From Neisseria weaveri (GTDB lineage: Bacteria; Pseudomonadota; Gammaproteobacteria; Burkholderiales; Neisseriaceae): DNA of 64,000 nucleotides. Made by a program: the position numbers and the translations under genes. The stretch is taken from assembly GCF_900638685.1 (NCBI RefSeq), contig NZ_LR134533.1, positions 1,984,001 through 2,048,000 on the forward strand, given 5' to 3'. The stretch's first letter is position 1; each line of letters starts with the position of its first letter. Below are positions 43,302 to 52,657 of the stretch, one piece after another. Below the pieces are notes generated by a model. It was not told the origin of the DNA. It did not search any database and saw only the letters and a program-made list of their open reading frames with translations.

Positions 43302-44618
43302 TTAAGTTTCGGATTGATTGGCTTCTTCGTCCAAAGTTTTCAGCCAAGCCAGTTTTTCACCGATTTTGATTTCCAAACCGCGCGGTACGGGTTGGTAGAA
43401 ATCCGGTTCGTCTACACCGTCGGGCATATAGCTTTCGCCTGCCGCGTAAGCATGCGGCTCGTCGTGGGCGTAGCGGTAAGCTTTGCCGTAGCCTAGGTTT
43501 TCCATCAATTTGGTCGGAGCATTGCGAAGGTGAACCGGTACTTCGTGTGCGCCGTTTTCTTTTACGAAAGCCCGCATCTGGTTGTAGGCTTTATAGCCGG
43601 CATTGGATTTTGCCGCTGCCGCCAAATACAGCACGGCTTGAGCCAAGGCCAGTTCGCCTTCGGGTGAGCCGAGCCGCTCATAAGTCGTGGCGGCGTCATT
43701 GGCAATTTGCAAGGCGCGCGGGTCGGCCAGGCCGATGTCTTCCCATGCCATTCTGACAATGCGTCGGGAAAGATAGCGGGGATCCGCACCGCCGTCGAGC
43801 ATGCGGCAAAACCAATATAAGGCTGCGTTTGGGCGGGAGCCGCGAACGGATTTGTGCAATGCGGAAATTTGGTTGTAGAAGCTTTCTCCGCCTTTGTCGA
43901 ACCGGCGGATTTGCGTGCCTAAGCTGTCGGCGAGAAATTCGGCGGTCAATTCTTTTAAGCCGCGTGTTTGTGCGGCACGCAGCAGCTGTTCTAAAAGATT
44001 GAGCATTCTGCGCGCATCGCCGTCTGCCGCGTGAATCAGCAGAGTTTGCGCTTCTTCGTTAACGACAAATTCTCTGTATTCGGGCAGGCGGAGTACCTTT
44101 GCAATCAAGAGGCGCATATCTTCTTGGTTGAGCGGTTGCAAGACATAGACTTGTGCGCGACTGAGTAAGGCGGGATTGACTTCGAAAGAAGGATTTTCCG
44201 TTGTCGCACCGATAAAGGTGAGCAAACCGCTTTCCACATAAGGCAGAAATGCGTCTTGTTGGGCTTTGTTGAAACGGTGGACTTCATCGACAAATAAAAT
44301 GGTGGCCTGGCCGTTTTGCAAAGCGACTTGCGCTTTTTCTACCGCTTCCCGAATATCTTTTACGCCTGAAAAAACCGCTGATACGGGCAAGAATTGTGCA
44401 TTGAAACTTTGGGCGAGAATCCGTGCCAGCGTGGTTTTGCCGACACCCGGAGGCCCCCAAAGCAGCATGGAATGGGGCTTGCCGCTTTCGATGGCAATTC
44501 TGAGCGGTTTGCCTGTGCCGACCAAATGCTGCTGACCGATAATTTCATCCAAATCCTGCGGCCGCAGACGCTCTGCCAAAGGGGCATCGGGTTGGCGGCA
44601 AAATAAGTCGGTCATCAT
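43302..44618 (-). CDS. rarA: Replication-associated recombination protein A (AAA+ ATPase)
   Basis: RarA (MgsA) acts at stalled replication forks and interacts with single-strand binding protein. The 438-residue product has Walker A GPPGVGKTTLARI near 55, Walker B ILFVDEVHRFNK near 107, sensor 1 GATTENPSFEVN and a C-terminal tetramerisation region with YLSRRIVRMAWEDIGLADP. Two adjacent ATG codons follow AGGAAG, and either could start it. It is divergent from thrC. Confidence 0.93.
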   Translation of the reverse strand: MMTDLFCRQPDAPLAERLRPQDLDEIIGQQHLVGTGKPLRIAIESGKPHSMLLWGPPGVGKTTLARILAQSFNAQFLPVSAVFSGVKDIREAVEKAQVALQNGQATILFVDEVHRFNKAQQDAFLPYVESGLLTFIGATTENPSFEVNPALLSRAQVYVLQPLNQEDMRLLIAKVLRLPEYREFVVNEEAQTLLIHAADGDARRMLNLLEQLLRAAQTRGLKELTAEFLADSLGTQIRRFDKGGESFYNQISALHKSVRGSRPNAALYWFCRMLDGGADPRYLSRRIVRMAWEDIGLADPRALQIANDAATTYERLGSPEGELALAQAVLYLAAAAKSNAGYKAYNQMRAFVKENGAHEVPVHLRNAPTKLMENLGYGKAYRYAHDEPHAYAAGESYMPDGVDEPDFYQPVPRGLEIKIGEKLAWLKTLDEEANQSET

Positions 44619-44967
44619 GGCGGCTTCCTAAAAAATTCAGACGGCCTCCGATTATATAGCCAATCAAATTGCATGAATATCATTCGATATGGATGGCAAG
44701 GATTATGCGGTTTCCCCAACAGATTGATGCCGAACCGAAACGCACGGACGGCAACGTAATCATTAGCTTGAATAAGCGGCTTGCGGTACAATATGCGGCA
44801 TTGTGCCGGTTGCCTCATCCTGCCGTTTCGGCAGTCAGTGCAGTATCGGCTTGTTTTGAAAAACTTTATAGTGCCGACAGGATTCAGACGGCTTGATCAG
44901 ATATTCGGGAGGCCGTCTGAAAATTATTCAGACCGGTTCGGCTTCAACGCAAAGAAGAAAACAAATC
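44619..44967. other. Intergenic region between rarA and thrC
   Basis: About 350 bases with uptake sequences at about 44637, 44882 (core) and 44911. A 75-codon open frame at 44669-44896 has no ribosome-binding site and no recognisable family, so I do not call it a gene. The promoters of rarA and thrC must lie here, but none is clear. Confidence 0.4.
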
Positions 44968-46380
44968 ATGAAATACATTAGTACCCGCGGGCAAACCGCC
45001 CATAAACCGTTTAGCGAAGTATTACTGATGGGTCTGGCACCCGACGGCGGTTTGATGCTGCCTGAAAGTTATCCGCAAATCAGCCCGGAAACCTTGCAGC
45101 AATGGCGCGGTTTGAGCTATCCGGAGCTGGCTTTTGAAATCATGAGTCTGTTTGTAACCGACATTCCGTCTGAAGATTTGCGCGATATTCTCAACCGCAC
45201 CTACACCGAAGCCGCATTCGGTACGGCGGAAATCACGCCCGTGCGCACGCTTTCGGACGGCATTAAAATCCAAGCATTGTCCAACGGCCCGACTTTGGCA
45301 TTTAAAGATATGGCTATGCAGTTTCTCGGCAACGCGTTTGAATATGTGTTGGCAAAAGAGGGTAAGCAGTTGAATATTCTCGGCGCTACCAGCGGCGACA
45401 CCGGTTCGGCGGCCGAGTATGCTTTACGCGGCAAAAAAGGCGTGCATGTGTTTATGTTGTCGCCCGAAGGTAAAATGAGTGCGTTTCAGCGTGCACAGAT
45501 GTACAGCCTGCAAGACGAAAACATCCATAATATCGCCGTTCACGGTATGTTTGACGACTGCCAAGATATCGTTAAGGCCGTGCAAAACGATGCGGCGTTC
45601 AAAGAAAAATACCATATCGGTACGGTAAACTCGATCAATTGGGGCCGCATTGTCGCGCAAGTAGTGTATTACTTTGCCGGTTATTTCAATACAACGCAAA
45701 GCAACGAGCAAAAAGTCAGCTTCTGCGTACCGAGCGGTAACTTCGGCAACGTGTGTGCCGGCCACATCGCCCGCCAGATGGGCTTGCCTATCCACCGTTT
45801 GATTGTCGCCACCAATGAAAACGATGTATTGGACGAGTTTTTCAAAACCGGCGAATACCGTCCGCGTACGGCCGAGCATACGCATGTTACCTCCAGCCCG
45901 TCGATGGACATTTCCAAAGCCTCGAATTTTGAACGCTTCATTTTCGATTTGACCGACCGCGATGCAAGCCAGATTCAGGCTTTGTGGGCGGAAGTCGGTA
46001 CGGGTAAAGGTTTTGATTTGAATTGGCTTTTGTCGAAAGTGCGCAACCAATACGGCTTCGTTTCAGGTAAGAGCCTGCATCAAGACCGCCTGCGTGTGAT
46101 TGCCGAAGTTTATCAGACAGACGGCCAATTGGTTGATCCGCATACCGCAGACGGCATCAAAGTGGCGCGTGAAGTCAGAGAGGCAGGCGAATTGATTGTT
46201 TGCCTGGAAACGGCATTGGCGGCCAAGTTTGAAGACACGGTTTATGAAGCGGTCGGCAAAGTCGATATTCCCCGTCCGGCAGGTTTGGAGGGTTTGGAAT
46301 CGTTGCCGCAGCGCGTTCAGGTTGTGCCGAATAATGCGGAAGTGGTTAAAGAAATCATCCGCGAAACGTTGGAAAAATAA
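44968..46380 (+). CDS. thrC: Threonine synthase
   Basis: This PLP enzyme converts O-phosphohomoserine to threonine. I chose the ATG at 44968 because it gives the family start MKYISTRG and has AAAGAAG upstream. Upstream extension would only translate an uptake sequence. The 470-residue form is the longer proteobacterial/yeast type. The PLP Lys is in PTLAFKDMAMQFLG near 108, and the phosphate-binding loop is PSGNFGNVCAG near 255. GATSGDTGSAAEYAL is also typical. Confidence 0.94.
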   Translation: MKYISTRGQTAHKPFSEVLLMGLAPDGGLMLPESYPQISPETLQQWRGLSYPELAFEIMSLFVTDIPSEDLRDILNRTYTEAAFGTAEITPVRTLSDGIKIQALSNGPTLAFKDMAMQFLGNAFEYVLAKEGKQLNILGATSGDTGSAAEYALRGKKGVHVFMLSPEGKMSAFQRAQMYSLQDENIHNIAVHGMFDDCQDIVKAVQNDAAFKEKYHIGTVNSINWGRIVAQVVYYFAGYFNTTQSNEQKVSFCVPSGNFGNVCAGHIARQMGLPIHRLIVATNENDVLDEFFKTGEYRPRTAEHTHVTSSPSMDISKASNFERFIFDLTDRDASQIQALWAEVGTGKGFDLNWLLSKVRNQYGFVSGKSLHQDRLRVIAEVYQTDGQLVDPHTADGIKVAREVREAGELIVCLETALAAKFEDTVYEAVGKVDIPRPAGLEGLESLPQRVQVVPNNAEVVKEIIRETLEK

Positions 46381-46394
46381 TCCTAGCAACCTAA

Positions 46395-46438
46395 ATTTTC
46401 AGACGGCCTTCGATGGAATCAAGAGGCCGTCTGAAAAT
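46395..46438. terminator. Uptake-sequence terminator after thrC
   Basis: ATTTTCAGACGGCCTT and the opposite copy AGGCCGTCTGAAAAT pair across a loop of about 12 bases, 15 bases after the thrC stop. Confidence 0.8.
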
Positions 46439-46552
46439 CTGCCGGTTGGTCTGCGTGCCTGAAGCAGGCGGGCAGCCGGCAAACCGTAAACATTGTTGTG
46501 CAAAGTATTTTTGTTTAAAATAACGTGTTTACTCTAATGTTTAAGAGTATCT

Positions 46553-48301
46553 ATGCCTACACCTAAAGAACAATCCAGTTGGCAGCTTTACCGGCGTTTG
46601 TTGGGCTATCTGAAAGATTACTGGAAGATTTTCCTGCTTGCATTATTTTCCATGTTGGTCGTAGCCATAACGATGCCGGCATTCGGTTATCTGCTCAAGC
46701 CTTTGATTAATGAAGGCTTTGTGGATAAAAATATGGAAAAAATGGTTTGGCTGCCGATGGCGGTGGTCGGCCTGTTTCTGATTCGCGGCGTGTTCAATTT
46801 TATCAACGAATACTGCACAACTTATCTTTCCAGCCATTTGGTTCAACGTCTGCGCGGTGAAATGTTCGGCAAGCTGATGCGGCTGCCGAGCGCATATTTC
46901 AGCAATAACGCCAGCGGCAGGGTCATGTCGCGGATTTTGAGCGATGTGAACCAAATCACCGAAGCCGGTTTCAACGTAATTACAGTGTTGGCCAAAGACG
47001 GAGTGAGCGTAATCGGCCTGTTTTGCCTGTTGCTGTATTTGGATTGGAAGCTGACTCTGATTACCTTTGCCGTCCTGCCTATGGTTGCCTTAAGCGTGCG
47101 CCTGGTCAGCAAGCGTTTGCGCAAACTGTCGCAAAGCAACCAGCTTTATTTGGGGCAGATGATGCAGGTGCTGGGCGAGAGCATAGATGGCGCGCGGGTC
47201 GTTAAAGTGTATGGCGGTCAAAAATACGAATGCAACCGCTTCGACAATGTGGCCACACAAGTGCGCCGCAATATCGTCAAACAGGCTTCTGCCAGCTCGT
47301 TCGGAACGGGCTTCACCCAGCTGATGGCTTCGATCGCTTTGGCCGTGATTGTTTATATGGCCGCCAATCAAGCCAGCAATACCGATTTCAGTGCCGGCGA
47401 TTTCATGTCGTTTTTATCCAGCATGATTATGATGTTCGATCCCATCAAGCGGATGACCGGCGTGATGCAGTCTTTGCAGCGCGGGTTGGCGGCTGCGGAA
47501 AGCGTATTCGGATTTTTAGACGAGCCGGAGGAAGTGGACGGCGGCTTGCAACGATTGGGCAATAAGCCCGGCGATATTGAATTTGTCGATGTCGTACACC
47601 GTTATCCCGAAGCGGAACGCAACAGCTTGAACGGGATCAATCTGACCGTACCGCAAGGCAAAGTGATTGCTTTAGTGGGCGCGTCGGGTTGCGGTAAAAC
47701 CACGTTGGCCAATATGCTGCCGCGCTTTTTCAATCCTACCGAGGGCGTAGTAAAGATAAGCGGCGTCGATATCCGGGAATACACGTTGGAAAGTCTGCGT
47801 GCCCAAATGGCATTGGTCAGTCAAGATGTCGTGCTGTTTAACGGCTCTGTGGCCGGAAATATTGCATACGGTTCTTTAAACAAAGTCAGCGAAGCCGATA
47901 TTATCGATGCGGCCAAAGCCGCCAACGCTTGGGAATTTATCAAAAATATGCCTCAAGGGCTGCAAACCGAGATCGGCGAAAACGGCTTGAAACTGTCGGG
48001 CGGTCAGCGCCAACGCTTGGCGATTGCCCGCGCATTGCTGAAAAACGCACCGATTTTGATTTTAGACGAAGCCACCAGCGCACTGGACAACGAATCGGAG
48101 CGCTTGGTTCAGACGGCATTGGAAACGCTGATGCAGAACCGTACCACGATTGTGATCGCCCACCGTTTGTCTACTATCGAAAAAGCCGACAGTATTGTGG
48201 TGATGCACGAAGGCAAAGTTGTCGAGCAGGGCACGCATCAAGAACTTTTGGCACGCGGCGGACGCTATGCCGACCTGCACAGCCTGCAATTTGACGGTTG
48301 A
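46553..48301 (+). CDS. msbA: Lipid A flippase MsbA (ABC transporter)
   Basis: MsbA is a homodimeric half-transporter that flips core-lipid A across the inner membrane. The 582-residue length equals the E. coli protein. Six spans lie in the first 320 residues. The ATPase domain has Walker A VGASGCGKTTLAN near 380, the Q-loop in ALVSQDVVLFNG, the signature LSGGQRQRLAIARAL near 482 and Walker B ILILDEATSALDNE near 502, then the switch His in IAHRLSTI. All motifs are intact. It feeds lipooligosaccharide assembly. Confidence 0.94.
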   Translation: MPTPKEQSSWQLYRRLLGYLKDYWKIFLLALFSMLVVAITMPAFGYLLKPLINEGFVDKNMEKMVWLPMAVVGLFLIRGVFNFINEYCTTYLSSHLVQRLRGEMFGKLMRLPSAYFSNNASGRVMSRILSDVNQITEAGFNVITVLAKDGVSVIGLFCLLLYLDWKLTLITFAVLPMVALSVRLVSKRLRKLSQSNQLYLGQMMQVLGESIDGARVVKVYGGQKYECNRFDNVATQVRRNIVKQASASSFGTGFTQLMASIALAVIVYMAANQASNTDFSAGDFMSFLSSMIMMFDPIKRMTGVMQSLQRGLAAAESVFGFLDEPEEVDGGLQRLGNKPGDIEFVDVVHRYPEAERNSLNGINLTVPQGKVIALVGASGCGKTTLANMLPRFFNPTEGVVKISGVDIREYTLESLRAQMALVSQDVVLFNGSVAGNIAYGSLNKVSEADIIDAAKAANAWEFIKNMPQGLQTEIGENGLKLSGGQRQRLAIARALLKNAPILILDEATSALDNESERLVQTALETLMQNRTTIVIAHRLSTIEKADSIVVMHEGKVVEQGTHQELLARGGRYADLHSLQFDG

Positions 48302-48372
48302 AGCAACGGCTCTCGGCAAAAGATTTTTCAGACGGCCTTGACAGGCCTGATATTTGAATAGGAACTTAAACA

Positions 48373-49149
48373 ATGGCAGCATTTAATACCCAGAAAGTAT
48401 TATCCGTTCATCACTGGACAGATGCTTATTTTACTTTTACCTGCACACGCGACGAGAGCCTGCGCTTTGAAAACGGCCAATTTGTGATGGTCGGCCTGAT
48501 GGTTGACGGCAAACCGCTGATGCGCGCGTACAGCGTGGCCAGTGCAAACTGGGAAGAGCATTTGGAATTTTTCAGTATCAAAGTCCAAAACGGCCCGTTG
48601 ACCAGCCGTCTGCAGCATTTGAAAGTCGGCGATGAAGTGCTGATCAGCAAAAAACCGACCGGAACATTGATTTGCGGCGATTTAAACCCGGGCAAACACC
48701 TGTATCTGTTGAGCACGGGAACAGGCATCGCTCCTTTCCTGAGCATTACCAAAGATCCCGAAGTGTACGAGCAGTTTGAAAAAATCATTCTGGTGCACGG
48801 CGTGCGCTACAAGCAGGACTTGGCCTATTACGACCGCTTCACCAAAGAGCTGCCCGAGCATGAGTATCTGGGTGAAATGGTCAAAGAAAAATTGATTTAT
48901 TATCCGATCGTTTCCCGTGAGGAATATGTTCATCAAGGCCGTTTGACCGATTTGATGACCAGCGGCAAACTGTTTGAAGACATCGGCTTGCCACCCATGA
49001 ATCCGCAAGACGACCGCGCCATGTTGTGCGGCAGTCCTTCCATGTTGAAAGACACTGCAGCAGTATTGGACAGCTTCGGTTTGAAAGTCTCTCCGAAGAT
49101 GGGACAGCGCGGCGATTATCTGATCGAACGTGCATTTGTAGAGCAATAA
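48373..49149 (+). CDS. fpr: Ferredoxin-NADP reductase
   Basis: This 258-residue FAD enzyme exchanges electrons between NADP(H) and ferredoxin or flavodoxin. RAYSVASANWEEHLEFFSI near 56 binds FAD, and STGTGIAPFLSI near 116 is the NADP loop. CGSPSMLKD near 220 and the C-terminal RGDYLIERAFVE, with an aromatic-free tail as in subclass I bacterial FPRs, complete the family pattern. A single uptake sequence near 48329 separates it from msbA, but the short gap suggests possible read-through. Confidence 0.92.
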   Translation: MAAFNTQKVLSVHHWTDAYFTFTCTRDESLRFENGQFVMVGLMVDGKPLMRAYSVASANWEEHLEFFSIKVQNGPLTSRLQHLKVGDEVLISKKPTGTLICGDLNPGKHLYLLSTGTGIAPFLSITKDPEVYEQFEKIILVHGVRYKQDLAYYDRFTKELPEHEYLGEMVKEKLIYYPIVSREEYVHQGRLTDLMTSGKLFEDIGLPPMNPQDDRAMLCGSPSMLKDTAAVLDSFGLKVSPKMGQRGDYLIERAFVEQ

Positions 49150-49172
49150 ACCGATCTGCCTTTTTGGCAGCG

Positions 49173-49560
49173 AGGCCGTCTGAAAATTTTCAGACGGCCT
49201 CAAATTTTCAGACGGCCTCAAATTTTCAGACGGCCTCAAATTTTCAGACGGCCTCAAATTTTCAGACGGCCTCAAATTTTCAGACGGCCTCAAATTTTCA
49301 GACGGCCTCAAATTTTCAGACGGCCTCAAATTTTCAGACGGCCTCAAATTTTCAGACGGCCTCAAATTTTCAGACGGCCTCAAATTTTCAGACGGCCTCA
49401 AATTTTCAGACGGCCTCAAATTTTCAGACGGCCTCAAATTTTCAGACGGCCTCAAATTTTCAGACGGCCTCAAATTTTCAGACGGCCTCAAATTTTCAGA
49501 CGGCCTCAAATTTTCAGACGGCCTCAAATTTTCAGACGGCCTCAAATTTTCAGACGGCCT
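49173..49560. repeat. Tandem array of 21 DNA uptake sequences (18-bp period) plus one inverted copy
   Basis: One uptake sequence in forward orientation (49173-49184) is followed by 21 reverse-orientation copies (TTCAGACGGCCT). The first ends at 49200 and the last at 49560, exactly every 18 bases. Each unit is the full 12-base uptake sequence plus CAAATT. The copies look identical, apart from the last spacer, which changes to TAAAAT. The first two copies form a normal terminator hairpin behind fpr, so the array probably expanded from it. The period keeps reading frames open on both strands, but I regard these as artefacts. Confidence 0.98.
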
Positions 49561-49735
49561 TAAAATTTTCCCGCCCGCCTGTTTTGTAGACAATCGGTAT
49601 GTTTTGAAATCGGGTGTAAAATAAATTCGGGTATAATACCCGGTTTCAAAATGAATGTTCATGCGGTAAAACTTTGTGGGAAAACATGATGTTGTCGTTG
49701 CAATAGGTTGAAGGCCGTCTGAAAAATAAAAGAAT

Positions 49736-50641
49736 ATGAATAGTTTGATGACTTTGGCGATGGTGTTGACGCCGCTGTTTTTGGGATTCTTTATCCGCTT
49801 GCCCAAAGCTTATCTGCCGGCTGTGGATAGGTTGCTGACGGTGTTGGTGTACATGATTTTGGCTTTAATCGGCGTCTCTCTGTCGCGTGTTGAGAATTTG
49901 GGCGGGCAGATCCAAACGATAGCCGGTGCGGCGGTTTTGTTGTTTGTGTGTGTGATCGGCATGAATCTGTCGGTATTGATGTGGTTCGACCGGCGTTATC
50001 CATGGCAGACTTCGGGGGGCGGGAAAAAATCCAGAGTCAGTGTTGCGGGCAGCATCAAACAGATGGGCTGTGTGGTTTCGGGTTTTGCATTAGGTGTGGT
50101 TTTGCCTGAGTTTTTATTGCCGCCTGAAAATTTGGGTACGTATTGCCTGATGTTGATGGTGTTGTTGGTCGGTGTGCAGTTGAGCAGCAGCGGTGTCCGT
50201 TTGCGGCAGGTGTTGGTCAATAAACGCGGTGTGCAAACCAGTATCGGCATTATTTTGTCTTCATTGGCGGGCGGGTTGCTGTTTTCCGCTTTGATGCCCG
50301 GTGTTTCTTGGATAAAAGGTTTGGCTTTGGCATCGGGCTTCGGTTGGTATTCGCTGTCGGGCATCGTGATGACGGAGGCTTACGGGCCGGTGTGGGGCAG
50401 TGTGGCTTTGTTAAACGATTTGTCGCGCGAGTTTTTTGCTTTGGTTTTTATTCCGATTTTGATGAGACGTTATCCGAGTGCGGCGGTCGGTGTGGGCGGG
50501 GCGACAAGTATGGATTTTACGTTGCCGGTGATTCAAAGTGCGGGCGGTTTGCAGGTCGTGCCGTTGGCCATCAGTTTCGGCTTTATTGTTAATGTTATTG
50601 CGCCGTTTTTAATGGTTGTTTTTTCTTCGCTGCGCTTTTAA
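49736..50641 (+). CDS. lysO: LysO-family lysine exporter
   Basis: The 301-residue membrane protein has about eight spans and matches the LysO (YbjE, DUF340) layout: an N-terminal pair of spans, a basic loop with GGGKKSRVS, and the C-terminal transport region SGFGWYSLSGIVMTE, ALLNDLSREFFALV and GGATSMDFTLPVIQ. E. coli LysO exports lysine and thialysine. The conserved acidic residues of the transport region (E and D in the last two motifs) are present. The start ATG follows the uptake-sequence array by 175 bases. Confidence 0.88.
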   Translation: MNSLMTLAMVLTPLFLGFFIRLPKAYLPAVDRLLTVLVYMILALIGVSLSRVENLGGQIQTIAGAAVLLFVCVIGMNLSVLMWFDRRYPWQTSGGGKKSRVSVAGSIKQMGCVVSGFALGVVLPEFLLPPENLGTYCLMLMVLLVGVQLSSSGVRLRQVLVNKRGVQTSIGIILSSLAGGLLFSALMPGVSWIKGLALASGFGWYSLSGIVMTEAYGPVWGSVALLNDLSREFFALVFIPILMRRYPSAAVGVGGATSMDFTLPVIQSAGGLQVVPLAISFGFIVNVIAPFLMVVFSSLRF

Positions 50642-50719
50642 GCTTGATACTGCCTTGCAGGTATCGGATAATTTTGGCAGAATATCATAAAATTATGATA
50701 TAAATAAAAGAATTCAATT

Positions 50720-51490
50720 ATGCCGCCACGCATACAAAGACACGAAAAAATCATTGCCTTGGTTCGCGAGCATAACTTTATGCCGATCGAACAGCTTGCC
50801 CGGGAATTGGATGTTACGCCGCAGACGATCCGTCGCGACATCAACCAGTTGTGCGAGGAAAATATCCTGCGCCGTTATCATGGCGGCGCTACATTGGGCG
50901 AGGGTTTGGAAAACGATGATTTTCAAAGCCATAAAGTCAAACTGCAAACTGAAAAAGCGCATATTGCCGATTTGGTTGCGTCGCATATTCCTGATAATGC
51001 TTCATTGTTTTTAAGTATCGGTACGACTATTGAAGCGGTTGCTATGGCTTTGATTAAAAAGCGTAAAAACCTTTGTATTATCACCAATAACATTCATGTT
51101 GCCTCTATTGTTTCCGGCCGCAGCGATTACAATGTATTGATTACGTCGGGTGTGGTCCGTCCTATCGACGGCGGGGTAACGGGTGTGGCAACGGTGGATT
51201 TTATTAATCAGTTTAAAGTCGATTATGCGGTTTTGAGTGCGTCGGGTATCGAGCAGGACGGTTCGTTGTTGGATTTCGATTATAAAGAAGTCAGTGTGAT
51301 GCAGGCGATGATGGCCAATGCGCGTTTGCGTTATTTGGCGGTGGATCATACTAAATTCGGCCGTAATGCTTTGGTGCGTATGGGAGATATGACGGAATTT
51401 AATGCGGTGTTTACCGACCGTGTTCCGAGTGATGCGGTGTGTAAGCGTTTGCAGGAAGCCGGTGTGCCTTGGTATGTTGCCGAAGAATAA
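50720..51490 (+). CDS. DeoR/GlpR-family transcriptional regulator
   Basis: The 256-residue product has an N-terminal DeoR helix-turn-helix (residues 5-55: LARELDVTPQTIRRDINQL, then ILRRYHGGA). The C-terminal sugar-phosphate-sensor domain has LSIGTTIEAVA, TNNIHVASIVSG, and the family end HTKFGRNALVRMG. Such proteins bind a phosphorylated sugar or glycerol-3-phosphate and repress catabolic genes. No sugar gene is adjacent, so the target is unknown. It may be transcribed with lysO, 78 bases upstream. Confidence 0.88.
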   Translation: MPPRIQRHEKIIALVREHNFMPIEQLARELDVTPQTIRRDINQLCEENILRRYHGGATLGEGLENDDFQSHKVKLQTEKAHIADLVASHIPDNASLFLSIGTTIEAVAMALIKKRKNLCIITNNIHVASIVSGRSDYNVLITSGVVRPIDGGVTGVATVDFINQFKVDYAVLSASGIEQDGSLLDFDYKEVSVMQAMMANARLRYLAVDHTKFGRNALVRMGDMTEFNAVFTDRVPSDAVCKRLQEAGVPWYVAEE

Positions 51491-51510
51491 GGCTCGGATT
51501 GATATATAGA

Positions 51511-51545
51511 AAAAGGCCGTCTGAAATTTTCAGACGGCTTTTTTT
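51511..51545. terminator. Bidirectional uptake-sequence terminator between the DeoR gene and ridA
   Basis: AAAAGGCCGTCTGAAA pairs with TTTTCAGACGGCTTTTTTT. One base of the right uptake sequence is changed, which lengthens the T-run on the plus strand. Confidence 0.85.
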
Positions 51546-51555
51546 GTGCCGGCAT

Positions 51556-51912
51556 TTATTTTTTTATCTGTACGGCTGAAACTTTGATTTCGACGCCCCA
51601 GTCGGGATTGGCCAGTTTGGCTTCGACGCAGGCACGGGCGGGGGCGTGGCCGGGTGCGACCCAAGCGTCCCATGCTTCGTTCATGGCTTGATAGTTGTTT
51701 AAGTCGGGCAGAAAAATGGTGGCTTCCAAGATATGTTTTTTATCCGAGCCGCACTCGGCCAGCCATTTGTCGATTTGGGCCAGTACATCGCGGGTTTGTT
51801 CGGCTACGTCGACATCGGTATTTTCGGGAACCATGCCTGATAGGAAAACGAATCCGTTGGCAACGGTGGCTTCTGAAAGACGGTGTGCTTGTCCGAAATA
51901 TTGAACGCTCAT
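51556..51912 (-). CDS. RidA-family protein
   Basis: The 118-residue product fits the YjgF/YER057c/UK114 trimeric fold: VANGFVFLSGMVPEN, DVLAQIDKWLAECGSDKKHILEATIF and the C-terminal PGHAPARACVEAKLANPDWGVEIKVSAV. The catalytic Arg that binds the substrate carboxylate is the one in PARACVE. RidA deaminates reactive enamine/imine intermediates, although this member belongs to a subgroup with an NPDWGVEI end and its substrate is not known. Confidence 0.88.
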   Translation of the reverse strand: MSVQYFGQAHRLSEATVANGFVFLSGMVPENTDVDVAEQTRDVLAQIDKWLAECGSDKKHILEATIFLPDLNNYQAMNEAWDAWVAPGHAPARACVEAKLANPDWGVEIKVSAVQIKK

Positions 51913-52089
51913 TTCTATATCCTTCGTTTGGGTTTGTCGTGGTTGATAAGGTATTTATGGTAACATAGCTGCCGCCGAAACAGCGCTGCTTTGCTGTTTC
52001 GGCTTATGTGTTCCGGTATTTTGTCTTGCTGAGGTAGATTTTAAAAAGCGGCCGGGCAGATTTTTCTTTTTCTTTTTTCAGACGGCCTT

Positions 52090-52575
52090 ATGAGTAAATC
52101 AGATTATCCGGTTACGACCGCCATACGTTTTTTAAGGGCGCACGGCATCGATTTCGAACCCAAGCTTTATGAGTATGTCGAACACGGCGGAACGGCTCAA
52201 TCGGCTTTGTGTTTGGGTGTGGACGAGCATCATGTGGTCAAAACAATTGTTCTGCAAAACGAACAGAAAAAAGGCATGATTGTGTTGATGCACGGCGACA
52301 AGCAGATTTCGACCCGTAATTTGGCGCGCGAATTGGGTATGAAACATATCGAGCCTGCCGATCCGAAACAGGCAAACAAGTGGACGGGTTTTTTGGTGGG
52401 CGGTACCAGTCCGTTTGGCACGAAAACCGTGCTTCCGGTTTATGTGGAACATACGGTTTGGGATTTGGATACGATTTATATCAACGGCGGTAAGCGCGGC
52501 TTTTTGGTGGCGGTGTCGCCCGAGGCTTTGAAGGCGTTGAATCCGCAAAGCGTGAATGTGGCAACCGATGCCTAG
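52090..52575 (+). CDS. ybaK: Cys-tRNA(Pro)/aminoacyl-tRNA deacylase YbaK
   Basis: YbaK hydrolyses mischarged Cys-tRNA(Pro). The 161-residue length is typical. VTTAIRFLRAHGIDFE opens the domain, VVKTIVLQ holds the conserved Lys, and GGTSPFGTK near 108 is the substrate-binding loop. IYINGGKRGFLVAVSP closes the fold. The ATG lies directly after an uptake sequence (TTCAGACGGCCTTATG), with no ordinary Shine-Dalgarno sequence visible. Confidence 0.9.
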   Translation: MSKSDYPVTTAIRFLRAHGIDFEPKLYEYVEHGGTAQSALCLGVDEHHVVKTIVLQNEQKKGMIVLMHGDKQISTRNLARELGMKHIEPADPKQANKWTGFLVGGTSPFGTKTVLPVYVEHTVWDLDTIYINGGKRGFLVAVSPEALKALNPQSVNVATDA

Positions 52576-52596
52576 GCTTCTACCGGTAGCGGAATA

Positions 52597-52637
52597 TTCA
52601 GACGGCCTTTTGCCTGATGTTGCATAGGCCGTCTGAA
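52597..52637. terminator. Uptake-sequence hairpin between ybaK and the EamA gene
   Basis: TTCAGACGGCCT and AGGCCGTCTGAA pair across a 17-base loop, 22 bases after ybaK. Confidence 0.7.
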
Positions 52638-52657
52638 ATAATAAGGATGTTGGATTT

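Noticed and set aside
44669..44896. 75-codon frame between rarA and thrC
   Set aside because: No ribosome-binding site, no recognisable domain, and part of it translates uptake-sequence DNA.
49173..49560. CRISPR array
   Set aside because: The period is regular, but the 'spacers' are the same 6 bases each time and the unit is the uptake sequence. No cas genes are present.
48682..49806. Minus-strand 374-codon frame with RPSENL repeats and the plus-strand NFQTAS frame
   Set aside because: Both are produced by the uptake-sequence array, whose 18-bp period avoids stops. The minus frame also runs over fpr antisense, and neither has a ribosome-binding site.
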